NCBI GenBank assembly: GCA_030427925.1
Contig: JAUICJ010000027.1
Span: 1 to 35,672, forward strand
From: Bacteroidia bacterium
GTDB lineage: Bacteria; Bacteroidota; Bacteroidia; Flavobacteriales_D; Sanyastnellaceae
Length of the DNA stretch: 35,672 nucleotides
Direction of reading: 5' to 3'
The translations under genes and the position numbers were made by a program. The notes below the pieces were generated by a model that saw only the letters and a program-made list of their open reading frames with translations, was not told where the DNA came from and did no database searches. Below are positions 29,301-35,535 of the stretch, piece by piece (position 1 is the stretch's first letter; each line of letters begins with the position of its first letter).

Positions 29301-29434
29301 ATCGCCGTCACCCGGCCGCTCATCGTGCCCGGCCCCACGTGCCGAACGGTCATGCCCTCCAAGAAGGATTCCACGTCTTGCGCCGAAACCAGCAGGGGTG
29401 CTGCCAGGAGGGCGAGGAAAATGCGCTGCTTCAT
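26318..29434 (-). CDS. Secreted VPS10/BNR-repeat (sortilin-like) beta-propeller protein
   Basis: A 1,038-residue protein with a signal peptide (MKQRIFLALLAAPLLVSAQ). Residues about 30-720 hold at least ten Asp-box (BNR) repeats of the S/T-x-D-G-G-x-T-W type, for example SLDGGASW, TTDGGKTW, SEDGGRKW, SRDGGKTW, SNDRGASW and TTDSGNTW, which form large beta-propellers as in sortilin VPS10 domains and sialidase or xyloglucanase-like proteins. The C-terminal 250 residues (helical, Arg and Glu rich at about 900-1000) carry no sorting domain that I can see. Family members of this layout in Bacteroidota are annotated as glycosyl hydrolases but the catalytic residues are not evident. It is the third gene of a minus-strand operon; its ATG overlaps the stop of the LEA-like gene. 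Confidence 0.85.
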   Translation of the reverse strand: MKQRIFLALLAAPLLVSAQDVESFLEGMTVRHVGPGTMSGRVTAIAVERDRPEVIYAGTASGGLWRSESAGLTWEALFDEQPTQSIGAVAIAPSNPDAIWVGTGEGNPRNSHSSGLGVYRSLDGGASWDCMGLEATRNIHRVIVHPDDPKTVWVGATGSAWAPGPDRGVYKTTDGGKTWDHVLFVDDSTGVAEMVLDPSNPDKLFVAMWSFHRKPWTFTSGGAGSGLYVTHDGGDGWTRLDEEAGLPGGKLGRMGLAMSAADPDIVYALIEAESGTGLYRSEDGGRKWDLVQDNAVGNRPFYYAEIHADPTDADHLFNLYSMVDESTDGGRTFETILPYSGVHPDHHAFFIHPDDPDFMLDGNDGGLNISRDGGKTWDFVENLPLGQFYHIAVDNATPYNIYGGMQDNGSWVGPSEVWHQGGIRNEDWQEVLFGDGFDVQPVDEHTVYAMYQGGSISRIDRRTGRTQSIQPVRPDSVPLRFAWNAALSLDPNNADGLYFGSQFLHHSNDRGASWRVLSPDLTTNDPEKLHQATSGGLTIDATQAENHCTILCIAPASADEIWVGTDDGRLQHTTDGGATWRDHAAEIKRFPQGAWIPQIHVSPHRPSEVYVVVNDYRRGDDQPYLYRTTDSGNTWERLVLEGSGVQGHALCVAQDPVAESLLFLGTEGGLYVSFDRGVNWRRWTHDLPSVPVRDLVIHPEWGDLVLGTFGRAAYVIDDLQPLRALATEGNGVFEAGLRAFEPRDAFAVNRARPAGARFPGDPIWEGQNRSSGALWPYYIAPDTAAAYSDGDLRVLILDAAGDTIRRMQWDVEPGLQQGRWGLSTDGIHWPRRGLRELSDEVPGSGPDALPGTYEVVMELGSNVSRQALTVRPDPRVPYDEESARAAQAQIRAVHAIAARADEALQEVARALATIDAVAPSWAHLPKSDRESLDELSDSLRTELHRVEERWTTPRGFKGYDHVTRRLSDELWTALGRIDSGQALGTNALRAAEILDSETTELEEAVNDVMANMWATWLAAVSELDRSPERIFNAAGQVE

Positions 29435-29880
29435 TTGGTCAGTCCAATTTGCTCAACGGCGCGCACGGGCACGGTCACGGGAATGCCCCACGCCTTGCCC
29501 GTGACGGTGCCTTCCGCGCGAAGCTCCACCTCGCCGCCCGTCAAAAAGTTCATCAATTCGTTCTTCAAAATCGCGGCAATGGCCCCCGGCTCACTCGCGA
29601 CTTCGAGCGAAATCGTCGACTCCGCCTGAGCCGGCAACTCCACGGGCTCCGACAAGTCCACCTTGCCCACCCGCTGATCGCGCACGAACAGGTAAACCTC
29701 GCTGTCGAGCGCCTTCACCGGGTAGCGGTTCGGATTGAACAACCGCACGTCCATCGTTCCGTTGAAACCCTGGAGCGTGAGCTGCCCATCGGTCAGGCCG
29801 CTGACTTCGCGCACCTCCAATTCCTGGTAGCAACCCGTCAGGCCGACCACCACGAGCACCGCCCAAAGCCACCGCATCAT
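29431..29880 (-). CDS. LEA type 2 (WHy domain) family lipoprotein
   Basis: A 149-residue lipoprotein. The signal has a clear lipobox, LTGC, with the lipidated Cys at residue 17. The rest is a single beta-sandwich like LEA type 2 proteins: LQGFNGTMDVRLFNPNRYPVKALDSEVYLFV, then TISLEVASEP and a closing WGIPVTVPV strand. The pattern N-P-N-R-Y-P-V is the family mark. Function is unknown; in plants such proteins relate to stress, and in bacteria they sit in the envelope. The start ATG at 29880 overlaps the stop of the peptidase gene, and the stop overlaps the start of the BNR-repeat gene, so all three are co-translated. Confidence 0.85.
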   Translation of the reverse strand: MMRWLWAVLVVVGLTGCYQELEVREVSGLTDGQLTLQGFNGTMDVRLFNPNRYPVKALDSEVYLFVRDQRVGKVDLSEPVELPAQAESTISLEVASEPGAIAAILKNELMNFLTGGEVELRAEGTVTGKAWGIPVTVPVRAVEQIGLTK

Positions 29881-31268
29881 TTGGCCGCGTGCAACGCCGC
29901 AAAGTGCTTGTGAAACAGCGGGATGGTCTCGATGCCCTTGAAGTAGTTGAAGACGCCGTAATGCTCGTTGGGCGAGTGAATCGCATCGCTGTCGAGGCCA
30001 AATCCCATCAGCACCGTCTTCAATCCCAAGATCTGCTCGAAGCTCGCCACGATCGGAATCGACCCGCCCCCACGGAACGGCACCGGCTTCCGCCCAAACG
30101 TCTCCTCCATCGCCGCCGACGCGGCTTGGTACGCCGCCGAATCCGTCGGCGTCACCGCGGGCTGCCCGCCGTGCATCGGCGTCACCTTGATCTTCACGGA
30201 CGGGGGCGCAATGCGGTGGAAGTGGTCCACGAACTTCTTCGTGATGTCCTCGGGATCCTGGTTCGGCACGAGGCGCATCGAAATCTTCGCGGTTGCCTTG
30301 CTCGCGATGACGGTCTTCGCCCCATCGCCCGTATATCCGCCCCAAATCCCGTTCACGTCCAGCGTCGGCCGAATGCTCATCCGCTCCGCCGGCGAGTACC
30401 CTTTCTCCCCTTCCACCGCTCCGATGTCGATGCTCCGCTTGTACTCCTCCTCGCTGAACGGCGCCTCCGCCATCGCCGCCCGCTCCTCCGCGCTCAACTC
30501 GACCACGTCGTCGTAAAAGCCCTCCACCGTGATGCGCTGGTCCTCGTCCTTCAACGACGCAATGAGCTCGGCGAGGATGTTGATGGGGTTCGGAGCCGCG
30601 CCGCCATAGAGGCCCGAGTGCAGGTCCCGATTGGGTCCGGTCACTTCGACCTCCACGTAGCTCAGGCCGCGCAACCCGACGGTGATCGACGGGATGTCGT
30701 TGGCGATGATGCCGGTGTCGCTCACGAGCACGATGTCGGCCGCCAGCCGCTCCTTGTGCGCCTCGAGGAACGGCTCCAGGTGCGCACTGCCGACTTCCTC
30801 TTCGCCCTCGATCATGAACTTGATGTTGCAGGCCAAACCACCCGTTTGTGCCATCACCTCCAGCGCCTTCACGTGCATGAAGAACTGCCCCTTGTCATCG
30901 CACGCACCGCGCGCAAAAATCGCCCCCTCGGGATGCAATTGCGTCTTCTTGATGACCGGCTCGAACGCGGGGCTGTCCCACAATTCGAGCGGATCCGCCG
31001 GCTGCACGTCGTAGTGCCCGTACACGAGCACCGTCGGAGCGGCCGGATCCACCAAGCGCTCCCCGTACACCACGGGATACCCTTCCGTCGGAATGATCTC
31101 CACCCCGGTCGCGCCCGCCTTCGTCAAGTGATCCGCCACCGACTGCGCGCAGCGCTGAACATCGCCGGCATAAGCCGGATCCGCCGAAACCGACGGAATG
31201 CGGAGCAGGTCAAACAATTCTTCCAAGAACCGGTCGCGGTTCGCTTGCAGGTATTCGGATGCGTTCAT
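29877..31268 (-). CDS. M20 family dipeptidase
   Basis: A 463-residue metallopeptidase of the M20 (dipeptidase/carnosinase-like) family, which usually carries two zinc ions and cleaves dipeptides in the cytoplasm. Metal-site motifs are VLVYGHYDVQPAD (His and the catalytic Asp), RGACDDKGQ (bridging Asp), IEGEEEVGS (catalytic Glu then zinc Glu), VSDTG and the C-terminal SPNEHYG His. The lid domain begins with TVGLRGLSYVEVEVTGPNRD followed by LHSGLYGG. The start at 31268 is preferred over 31286, as a TAACTTGC box lies 5 nt before it; both are in frame. It heads an operon with the LEA-like and BNR-repeat genes, and is divergent from the Fic gene, 149 bp apart. No signal peptide. Confidence 0.93.
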   Translation of the reverse strand: MNASEYLQANRDRFLEELFDLLRIPSVSADPAYAGDVQRCAQSVADHLTKAGATGVEIIPTEGYPVVYGERLVDPAAPTVLVYGHYDVQPADPLELWDSPAFEPVIKKTQLHPEGAIFARGACDDKGQFFMHVKALEVMAQTGGLACNIKFMIEGEEEVGSAHLEPFLEAHKERLAADIVLVSDTGIIANDIPSITVGLRGLSYVEVEVTGPNRDLHSGLYGGAAPNPINILAELIASLKDEDQRITVEGFYDDVVELSAEERAAMAEAPFSEEEYKRSIDIGAVEGEKGYSPAERMSIRPTLDVNGIWGGYTGDGAKTVIASKATAKISMRLVPNQDPEDITKKFVDHFHRIAPPSVKIKVTPMHGGQPAVTPTDSAAYQAASAAMEETFGRKPVPFRGGGSIPIVASFEQILGLKTVLMGFGLDSDAIHSPNEHYGVFNYFKGIETIPLFHKHFAALHAAK

Positions 31269-31273
31269 GGGAT

Positions 31274-31281
31274 GCAAGTTA
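31274..31281 (-). promoter_or_regulatory. TAnnTT-type box 5 nt before dipeptidase start
   Basis: Reads TAACTTGC on the minus strand and ends 5 nt before the ATG at 31268. It keeps TAnnTT but not the final TG of the consensus. No TTG at 19-21 nt spacing. Confidence 0.3.
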
Positions 31282-31345
31282 ATCACAGACTTCCGCTGTC
31301 CGGCACGGACGTGAGGCTCCAGCGCTTCGGTAGATTTCGAGTCGG

Positions 31346-31418
31346 TGAGCCGCAGAGTGGATTAAATCGGCTCATAATTATCGTATATTTGAGCCGATTC
31401 AAAGCGGCAATCGGCTCA
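31346..31418 (+). promoter_or_regulatory. Fic gene promoter with repeated operator half-sites
   Basis: AATCGGCTCA (31365-31374), its exact reverse complement TGAGCCGATT (31390-31399), and another direct AATCGGCTCA (31409-31418) that ends on the A of the first ATG. A partial copy TGAGCCG lies at 31346-31352. The box TATATTTG (31384-31391) is an exact -7 match, with TTA (31362-31364) at 19 nt as a weak -33. The repeats thus cover the -33 to -7 region, the likely start of transcription and the start codon, a layout fit for autorepression. Confidence 0.75.
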
Positions 31419-32524
31419 TGATGTACAATTGGCAGCAACCCGACTGGCCCTTTTTCCAGTTTGACACCCAAGAAATTGAACCGCTTTTGCAGTCCTATTT
31501 GCACGAGGCGGGCAAACTGGAAGGCATGATCGGTGCACTCAGCGATGCAGACCGAGAACAAACCGTCTTGGAATTGATGATTGCAGAGGCGTTGAAGACC
31601 TCGGCCATCGAAGGAGAATTCATGAGCCGGGCCGACGTGGCATCCTCCATTCAGAATCGCCTCAACCCATCAGCAAATCAACCGGTTGCGGACCGCAGAG
31701 CCATCGGCGTCGGGGAATTGCTTGTCGCTGCACGATCGACGTTTCGGGAACCGCTGACCGAAACGATGCTGCAGGAATGGCACGCCGCATTGCTTGCACA
31801 TGAAACCCGACTGAATTTGGGCCGATGGCGATTCCACGAAGAACCCATGCAAGTCGTTTCGGGCACCGTGGGAAAGGAAACCGTTCACTTCGAAGCGCCT
31901 CCCTCCTCGCAGGTTCCCTTTGAAATGAAACGTTTCATCGCCTGGTTCAACAACACAGCCCCTGGACAGGCGGAGGCCATGACCCATGCTCCGGTTCGCG
32001 CAGCCGTTGCCCACCTGTACTTTGAAAGCATTCACCCGTTTGAAGATGGCAATGGGCGCATCGGGCGGGCGGTGGCCGAAAAGGCTTTGGCCCAAACAAC
32101 CGGATTTGCAGGGCTCAGCAGCTTGTCCCAAACCCTAGAACGCGACAAGAAAAGCTATTACCAGCAGCTTGAGACCGCCCAGCGTTCGAACAACATCACG
32201 GCATGGGTAAGGCACTTCGTGAACGTTGTTTTGGCCGGTCAGCAACACGCGAAGGCCACGATCGAATTCACCCTGAGGAAGGCTCGATTCTTTGACCGCT
32301 TGCAGCCTGAGCTGAACCCTGCGCAGCGCAAAGTCATCTTGCGGATGCTCGATGAAGGGCCCGATGGATTCCAAGGCGGCATGAACGCAACCAAATACAG
32401 CCGCATCACAGGCGTGTCCAAAGCCACGGCAACGCGTCATTTGCAGGATTTGGTGAAGGTGGGTGCCTTTTCCGTGGAAGGAGCGGCGCGAGCAACCCGC
32501 TACCACTTGGCGCTGGAAGGTTAA
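31418..32524 (+). CDS. Fic family protein with DUF4172 N-terminus and C-terminal winged helix
   Basis: A 368-residue protein (367 if ATG 31421 is used, which fits the family start MYNWQQPDWPFF). Residues about 1-85 match the DUF4172 domain, which holds the inhibitory helix: TSAIEGE (61-67) fits the (S/T)xxxE(G/N) motif of class II Fic proteins, where Glu blocks ATP binding. The Fic core has HPFEDGNGRIGR from His206, a full active-site motif, so AMP transfer (AMPylation) is expected. The C-terminal 70 residues form a winged helix with TGVSKATATRHLQDLVKVG as the recognition part. The promoter is covered by repeats that this domain could bind. Base use is lower in GC than in the neighbours, which suggests acquisition. 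Targets are unknown. Confidence 0.92.
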   Translation: MMYNWQQPDWPFFQFDTQEIEPLLQSYLHEAGKLEGMIGALSDADREQTVLELMIAEALKTSAIEGEFMSRADVASSIQNRLNPSANQPVADRRAIGVGELLVAARSTFREPLTETMLQEWHAALLAHETRLNLGRWRFHEEPMQVVSGTVGKETVHFEAPPSSQVPFEMKRFIAWFNNTAPGQAEAMTHAPVRAAVAHLYFESIHPFEDGNGRIGRAVAEKALAQTTGFAGLSSLSQTLERDKKSYYQQLETAQRSNNITAWVRHFVNVVLAGQQHAKATIEFTLRKARFFDRLQPELNPAQRKVILRMLDEGPDGFQGGMNATKYSRITGVSKATATRHLQDLVKVGAFSVEGAARATRYHLALEG

Positions 32525-32538
32525 GGGAAGGGCTGGAG

Positions 32539-32546
32539 TATATTTG
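32539..32546 (+). promoter_or_regulatory. TAnnTTTG box upstream of proline dehydrogenase
   Basis: TATATTTG is an exact -7 match, 11 nt before the ATG at 32558 and 15 nt after the Fic stop. No TTG is found at the right spacing, so its use is uncertain. Confidence 0.4.
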
Positions 32547-32557
32547 TGCCACTTCAC

Positions 32558-33700
32558 ATGGCACCGGATTTCAACAACACCGAGCAGGCCTTTCGCCACC
32601 TGAGCGATGCCGAACTGCGCAAGGCCCTTTTGCTGTTTCGCACCGTCGGCAGCCCGACGCTCGTGCGCCTCGGCAAGGTGCTGATGAACGTGGCGCTCGC
32701 GCTGCGCATTCCGGTGGGGTGGGCGATCCGGCCGACGGTGTACGCGCATTTTTGTGGCGGGGAAACGATTGCGGAGTCGGAAGGAACCGTGGCGCAGCTC
32801 GCGCGGGGCCGGGTGCACACCATCCTCGATTACAGCGCCGAGGGGAAGGAGAGCGAAAAGGAACTCGATGCCACGCGGGACGAAGTCCTCGCGGCCATCG
32901 ACGCGGCGCAGGGCGATGAGCGGCACGCGTTCAGCGTGTTCAAGGTCAGTGGGGTGGCGCCGACGCCGGTGTTGCGCGACCCGGGGAGTGACCCCGCGGC
33001 GTGGGAGCGCGTGAAGGCGCGGGTGGCCGCGTTGTGTGGGCGGGCCGCGGAAACGGGCGGCCGCATTTTCATCGACGCGGAAGAAACGTGGTTCCAAGGG
33101 GCGATCGACGCGCTTGCGGAGGAACAGATGAGCCGGTTGAACCGGGAGCGAGCCGTGGTGTTCAACACCGTGCAGTTGTACCGCCACGACCGGTTGGCCT
33201 ACCTCAAGGCGCTGACGGAACGGGCGCAGCGTGAAGGCTGGCACCTGGGCGTGAAGCTCGTGCGCGGGGCGTACATGGAAAAGGAACGCGAAAAGGCCGC
33301 CGAAGCGGGCAAGCCGTCGCCCATCCAGCCCGATAAAGCCGCGAGCGACCGCGATTACGACGCCGCACTCGCGTGGTGCATCGACCACGGCGTCAGCGTG
33401 TGCAGCGGGAGCCACAATGTCGCCAGCAATGCGCTGTTGTGTGAGCTGATGGAGCGGGCGGGCTTGGAGCCGGGGGATGATCGGGTTTGGTTCGCGCAGT
33501 TGCTCGGGATGAGCGACCCCATCAGCTTCAACCTCGCGGCGAGCGGTTACAACGTGGCGAAGTACGTGCCGTATGGGCCCATTCGGGAGGCGATTCCGTA
33601 CTTGATTCGGCGAGCGGAGGAGAACACGTCCGTGGCCGGCCAAACCTCGCGGGAGCTGTCGCTCCTCCGGGCCGAAGTGCAGCGGCGAAAAGCGACATGA
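32558..33700 (+). CDS. Proline dehydrogenase (FAD-dependent)
   Basis: A 380-residue single-function proline dehydrogenase, which oxidises proline to pyrroline-5-carboxylate with FAD and passes electrons to the membrane quinones. The (beta-alpha)8 barrel shows ILDYSAEG, FSVFKVSGVA, IFIDAEETW, FNTVQLYRHDRL, GVKLVRGAYMEKER and the C-terminal segment YGPIREAIPYLIRRAEENTS, where the two Arg of the YLxRRxxE motif bind the proline carboxylate. The start is set to ATG 32558; GTG 32546 is also in frame. No pyrroline-5-carboxylate dehydrogenase gene is in the window. The stop overlaps the ATG of the dioxygenase gene. Confidence 0.95.
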   Translation: MAPDFNNTEQAFRHLSDAELRKALLLFRTVGSPTLVRLGKVLMNVALALRIPVGWAIRPTVYAHFCGGETIAESEGTVAQLARGRVHTILDYSAEGKESEKELDATRDEVLAAIDAAQGDERHAFSVFKVSGVAPTPVLRDPGSDPAAWERVKARVAALCGRAAETGGRIFIDAEETWFQGAIDALAEEQMSRLNRERAVVFNTVQLYRHDRLAYLKALTERAQREGWHLGVKLVRGAYMEKEREKAAEAGKPSPIQPDKAASDRDYDAALAWCIDHGVSVCSGSHNVASNALLCELMERAGLEPGDDRVWFAQLLGMSDPISFNLAASGYNVAKYVPYGPIREAIPYLIRRAEENTSVAGQTSRELSLLRAEVQRRKAT

Positions 33701-34581
33701 ACCGCGCCGAGTTTTTCAAGGCGCTGGGGTTGGGGGTCGTTTCGTGGGATGGGGCGTTGCAGCGGTTGGGCGCGTTGTTGCCGCCATCGGACCCGTTGCC
33801 GGCGCTGTTCTTCGGCCACGGGAGTCCGATGAATGCGATTGAGGAGAACGCCTTTGTGGCCGGTTGGCGGGAGCTGGCCGGGCGGCTGGAGGTCACGCCG
33901 CGGGCCGTGTTGTGCATTTCGGCGCATTGGGAGACGGTGGGGACGCGGGTGACGGCGGTGGCGCAGCCGAGGACGATCCACGATTTCGGGGGCTTTCCGA
34001 AGGCGCTGTACGAGGTGGAGTATCCGGCGCCGGGGCATCCGGGCTTGGCGGAGCATTTGGCGGCGGGGCTGCCGGGGCAGGTGACGGTGGACCACGAATG
34101 GGGGCTGGATCATGGGACGTGGAGCGTGTTGCGCCACGTGTTCCCGAAGGCGGATGTGCCGGTGTTGCAGCTGAGTTTGGACCGCCGGATGGGCGCTGCG
34201 GCTCACTTCGCATTGGGCCAAACCCTGGCCGACCTCCGCACCCGGGGCGTCCTCCTGGTGGGCTCTGGGAATTTGGTCCACAACCTCGGCCAAGTCGCCT
34301 GGAACCACCTCAACGACCTCGGCTACGCCCACCACTGGGCCGCTACGGCGCGCGAACTGCTCAACGGCTGGATCCTCGACGGCAACCACGCGGACCTCAT
34401 CGCCGCGCCCACCCGCAGCGACCACGCCCTCCGGCTCGCCATCCCGACGGCCGAGCACTACCTGCCCCTGCTGTACGTCCTCGGCACCCAGCGACCGGGC
34501 GAATCCCTTGAGCTCTTCAACGACCACGCGGTGGCCGGCGCCATCACCATGACGTCCGTCGCCCTCGGCCTCAGGGCCTGA
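33697..34581 (+). CDS. 4,5-DOPA dioxygenase extradiol-like protein (LigB superfamily, YgiD-like)
   Basis: A 294-residue protein of the YgiD/DODA family. E. coli YgiD can cleave L-DOPA between carbons 4 and 5 in an extradiol manner; the natural substrate in most bacteria is not known. The metal-site pattern is present: FFGHGSPMNAI, CISAHWET, VGSGNLVHNL and EHYLPLLYVLG, plus the DHEWGLDHGTW loop. The N-terminal 30 residues are mildly hydrophobic and carry no clear twin-Arg or lipobox. It begins at the ATGA overlap with the proline dehydrogenase stop, so the two are co-translated. Third-position use changes sharply near 34200, from G-ending codons to C-ending ones, within the one gene. Confidence 0.92.
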   Translation: MNRAEFFKALGLGVVSWDGALQRLGALLPPSDPLPALFFGHGSPMNAIEENAFVAGWRELAGRLEVTPRAVLCISAHWETVGTRVTAVAQPRTIHDFGGFPKALYEVEYPAPGHPGLAEHLAAGLPGQVTVDHEWGLDHGTWSVLRHVFPKADVPVLQLSLDRRMGAAAHFALGQTLADLRTRGVLLVGSGNLVHNLGQVAWNHLNDLGYAHHWAATARELLNGWILDGNHADLIAAPTRSDHALRLAIPTAEHYLPLLYVLGTQRPGESLELFNDHAVAGAITMTSVALGLRA

Positions 34582-34614
34582 CCACCACTCCGCGCAACTT
34601 TAAGCCGTTCAGCG

Positions 34615-34622
34615 TAAATTCA
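34615..34622 (+). promoter_or_regulatory. TAnnTT-type box 4 nt before the mntA-like gene
   Basis: TAAATTCA ends 4 nt before the ATG at 34627. It differs from TAnnTTTG at the last two bases. No -33 TTG. Confidence 0.25.
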
Positions 34623-34626
34623 CAGC

Positions 34627-34917
34627 ATGCGAACGCGTGAACAATTGCTGGAACAACTGCGACGATTGAAGGGTGAACTCGTTGAGCGTTATCCCATTGC
34701 TCGGTTGGCCCTGTTCGGCAGTTATGCGCGGAACGACCAACGCGAAGGAAGTGACTGCGACCTGTTGGTGGCCTTCAATCAACCCGTGGGCATGGAGTTC
34801 TTGAAGCTCGCAAATGAATTGGAGGAGCGCCTTGGGATGAAGGTGGATTTGGTTTCGATGAGCGGGGTGAAGGCTCGGTATTTGGAGGCCATTCGTGAAG
34901 AGTTGATCGATGTCTAA
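34627..34917 (+). CDS. mntA: Minimal nucleotidyltransferase antitoxin (MntA-like)
   Basis: A 96-residue minimal nucleotidyltransferase. The catalytic motif GSYARNDQREGSDCD fits GSX10DXD (G31, S32, D43, D45), with a third acidic residue likely at D74 in KVDLVS. In studied type VII toxin-antitoxin pairs MntA silences the HEPN toxin by adding AMP units to a Tyr next to its active site. All residues needed for this are present. The stop overlaps the HEPN start by 8 nt, so the two proteins are made together, antitoxin first. Base composition is less GC-rich than in the preceding dioxygenase gene, in line with mobile defence or stability modules. Confidence 0.93.
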   Translation: MRTREQLLEQLRRLKGELVERYPIARLALFGSYARNDQREGSDCDLLVAFNQPVGMEFLKLANELEERLGMKVDLVSMSGVKARYLEAIREELIDV

Positions 34918-35230
34918 GCGCGACGACCACCATTTGGTTTGGGACATGCAGGAGGCGTGCGAGCGCATTTTGGAGTATACCCAAGGGCTGAAAGCATTGG
35001 AAAGCCAAATCGTGCGCGACGCCGTCGCCCGAAACCTCGAAATCATCGGTGAAGCCGCAAACCGCCTATCGGATGCGGGGAGAGCGGCCCATCCGCACGT
35101 GCCTTGGAATGAAATCCGAGGGTTTCGGAATCGGTTGGTGCACGAGTACTTCGGTGTGGACTACGATTTGGTCTGGGTCATCGTGAAGCAGGACATCCCC
35201 GAGCTCCTTGAGGTCCTGAAGCATTGGTAA
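34910..35230 (+). CDS. hepT: HEPN-domain toxin (HepT-like, DUF86)
   Basis: A 106-residue helical protein of the HEPN/DUF86 family. The RNase site RX4HXY is intact: R73, H78 and Y80 in RNRLVHEYFGVD. In known HepT proteins this site cuts RNA, such as tRNA, and the Tyr is the residue AMPylated by MntA. Other family traits are the N-terminal LVWDMQEACERILEY helix and the RNLEIIGEAANRLS helix. It overlaps the mntA-like gene by 8 nt and converges with a decayed AbiEii gene, whose recognisable sequence begins within a few bases of its stop. Confidence 0.93.
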   Translation: MSKRDDHHLVWDMQEACERILEYTQGLKALESQIVRDAVARNLEIIGEAANRLSDAGRAAHPHVPWNEIRGFRNRLVHEYFGVDYDLVWVIVKQDIPELLEVLKHW

Positions 35231-35535
35231 AGCCCGTCCACCGGCTCGAGCATGGACGGCATGGCTTCTTGCTCCGCGTCGTCGAAGTAGGTCAGGATTT
35301 TGCGCACGAGGAATGCATTGCCATCGGAGTATTTGGTCTCTTAGAATCCCATCATTTGGTCCAAACTGAAAGTGCGCAACAATAAGTACAAGTCGATGTC
35401 AATGGCAAGGGGATGGCCAATTCTCAGTGCAAGCGATGTACCACCGGCCAAACAAAATCCGTCGAACGCCGCACTGGCCATGCAGCCCCTCAGGATTTCC
35501 AAAAGTCGTTCGGAGACGGATTCGTAGTGTAGCAT
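35231..35535 (-). pseudogene. Remnant of an AbiEii-family nucleotidyltransferase toxin gene
   Basis: The start is intact: MLHYESVSERLLEIL, then LAGGTSLALRIGHPLAIDIDL (G31, G32, T33, S34; D46, D48), the nucleotidyltransferase motif of AbiEii toxins. The next residues are YLLLRTFSLDQMMGF, which in full proteins lie about 100 residues further on, so the middle seems deleted in frame at a DIDL/DLYLLL junction. A TAA (35343-35341) then stops the frame, but the same frame goes on with ETKYSDGNAF, LVRKILTYFDDAEQEAMP and SMLEPVDG, typical of the family C-terminus, up to the HEPN stop. The gene is thus broken twice and is very likely inactive as a toxin. Confidence 0.8.

Noticed and set aside
33864-34511. 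Gly, Ala and Pro-rich open frame on the plus strand within the dioxygenase gene
   Set aside because: Low-complexity translation in an alternative frame of a conserved enzyme; it arises from the G-rich and C-rich codon bias.
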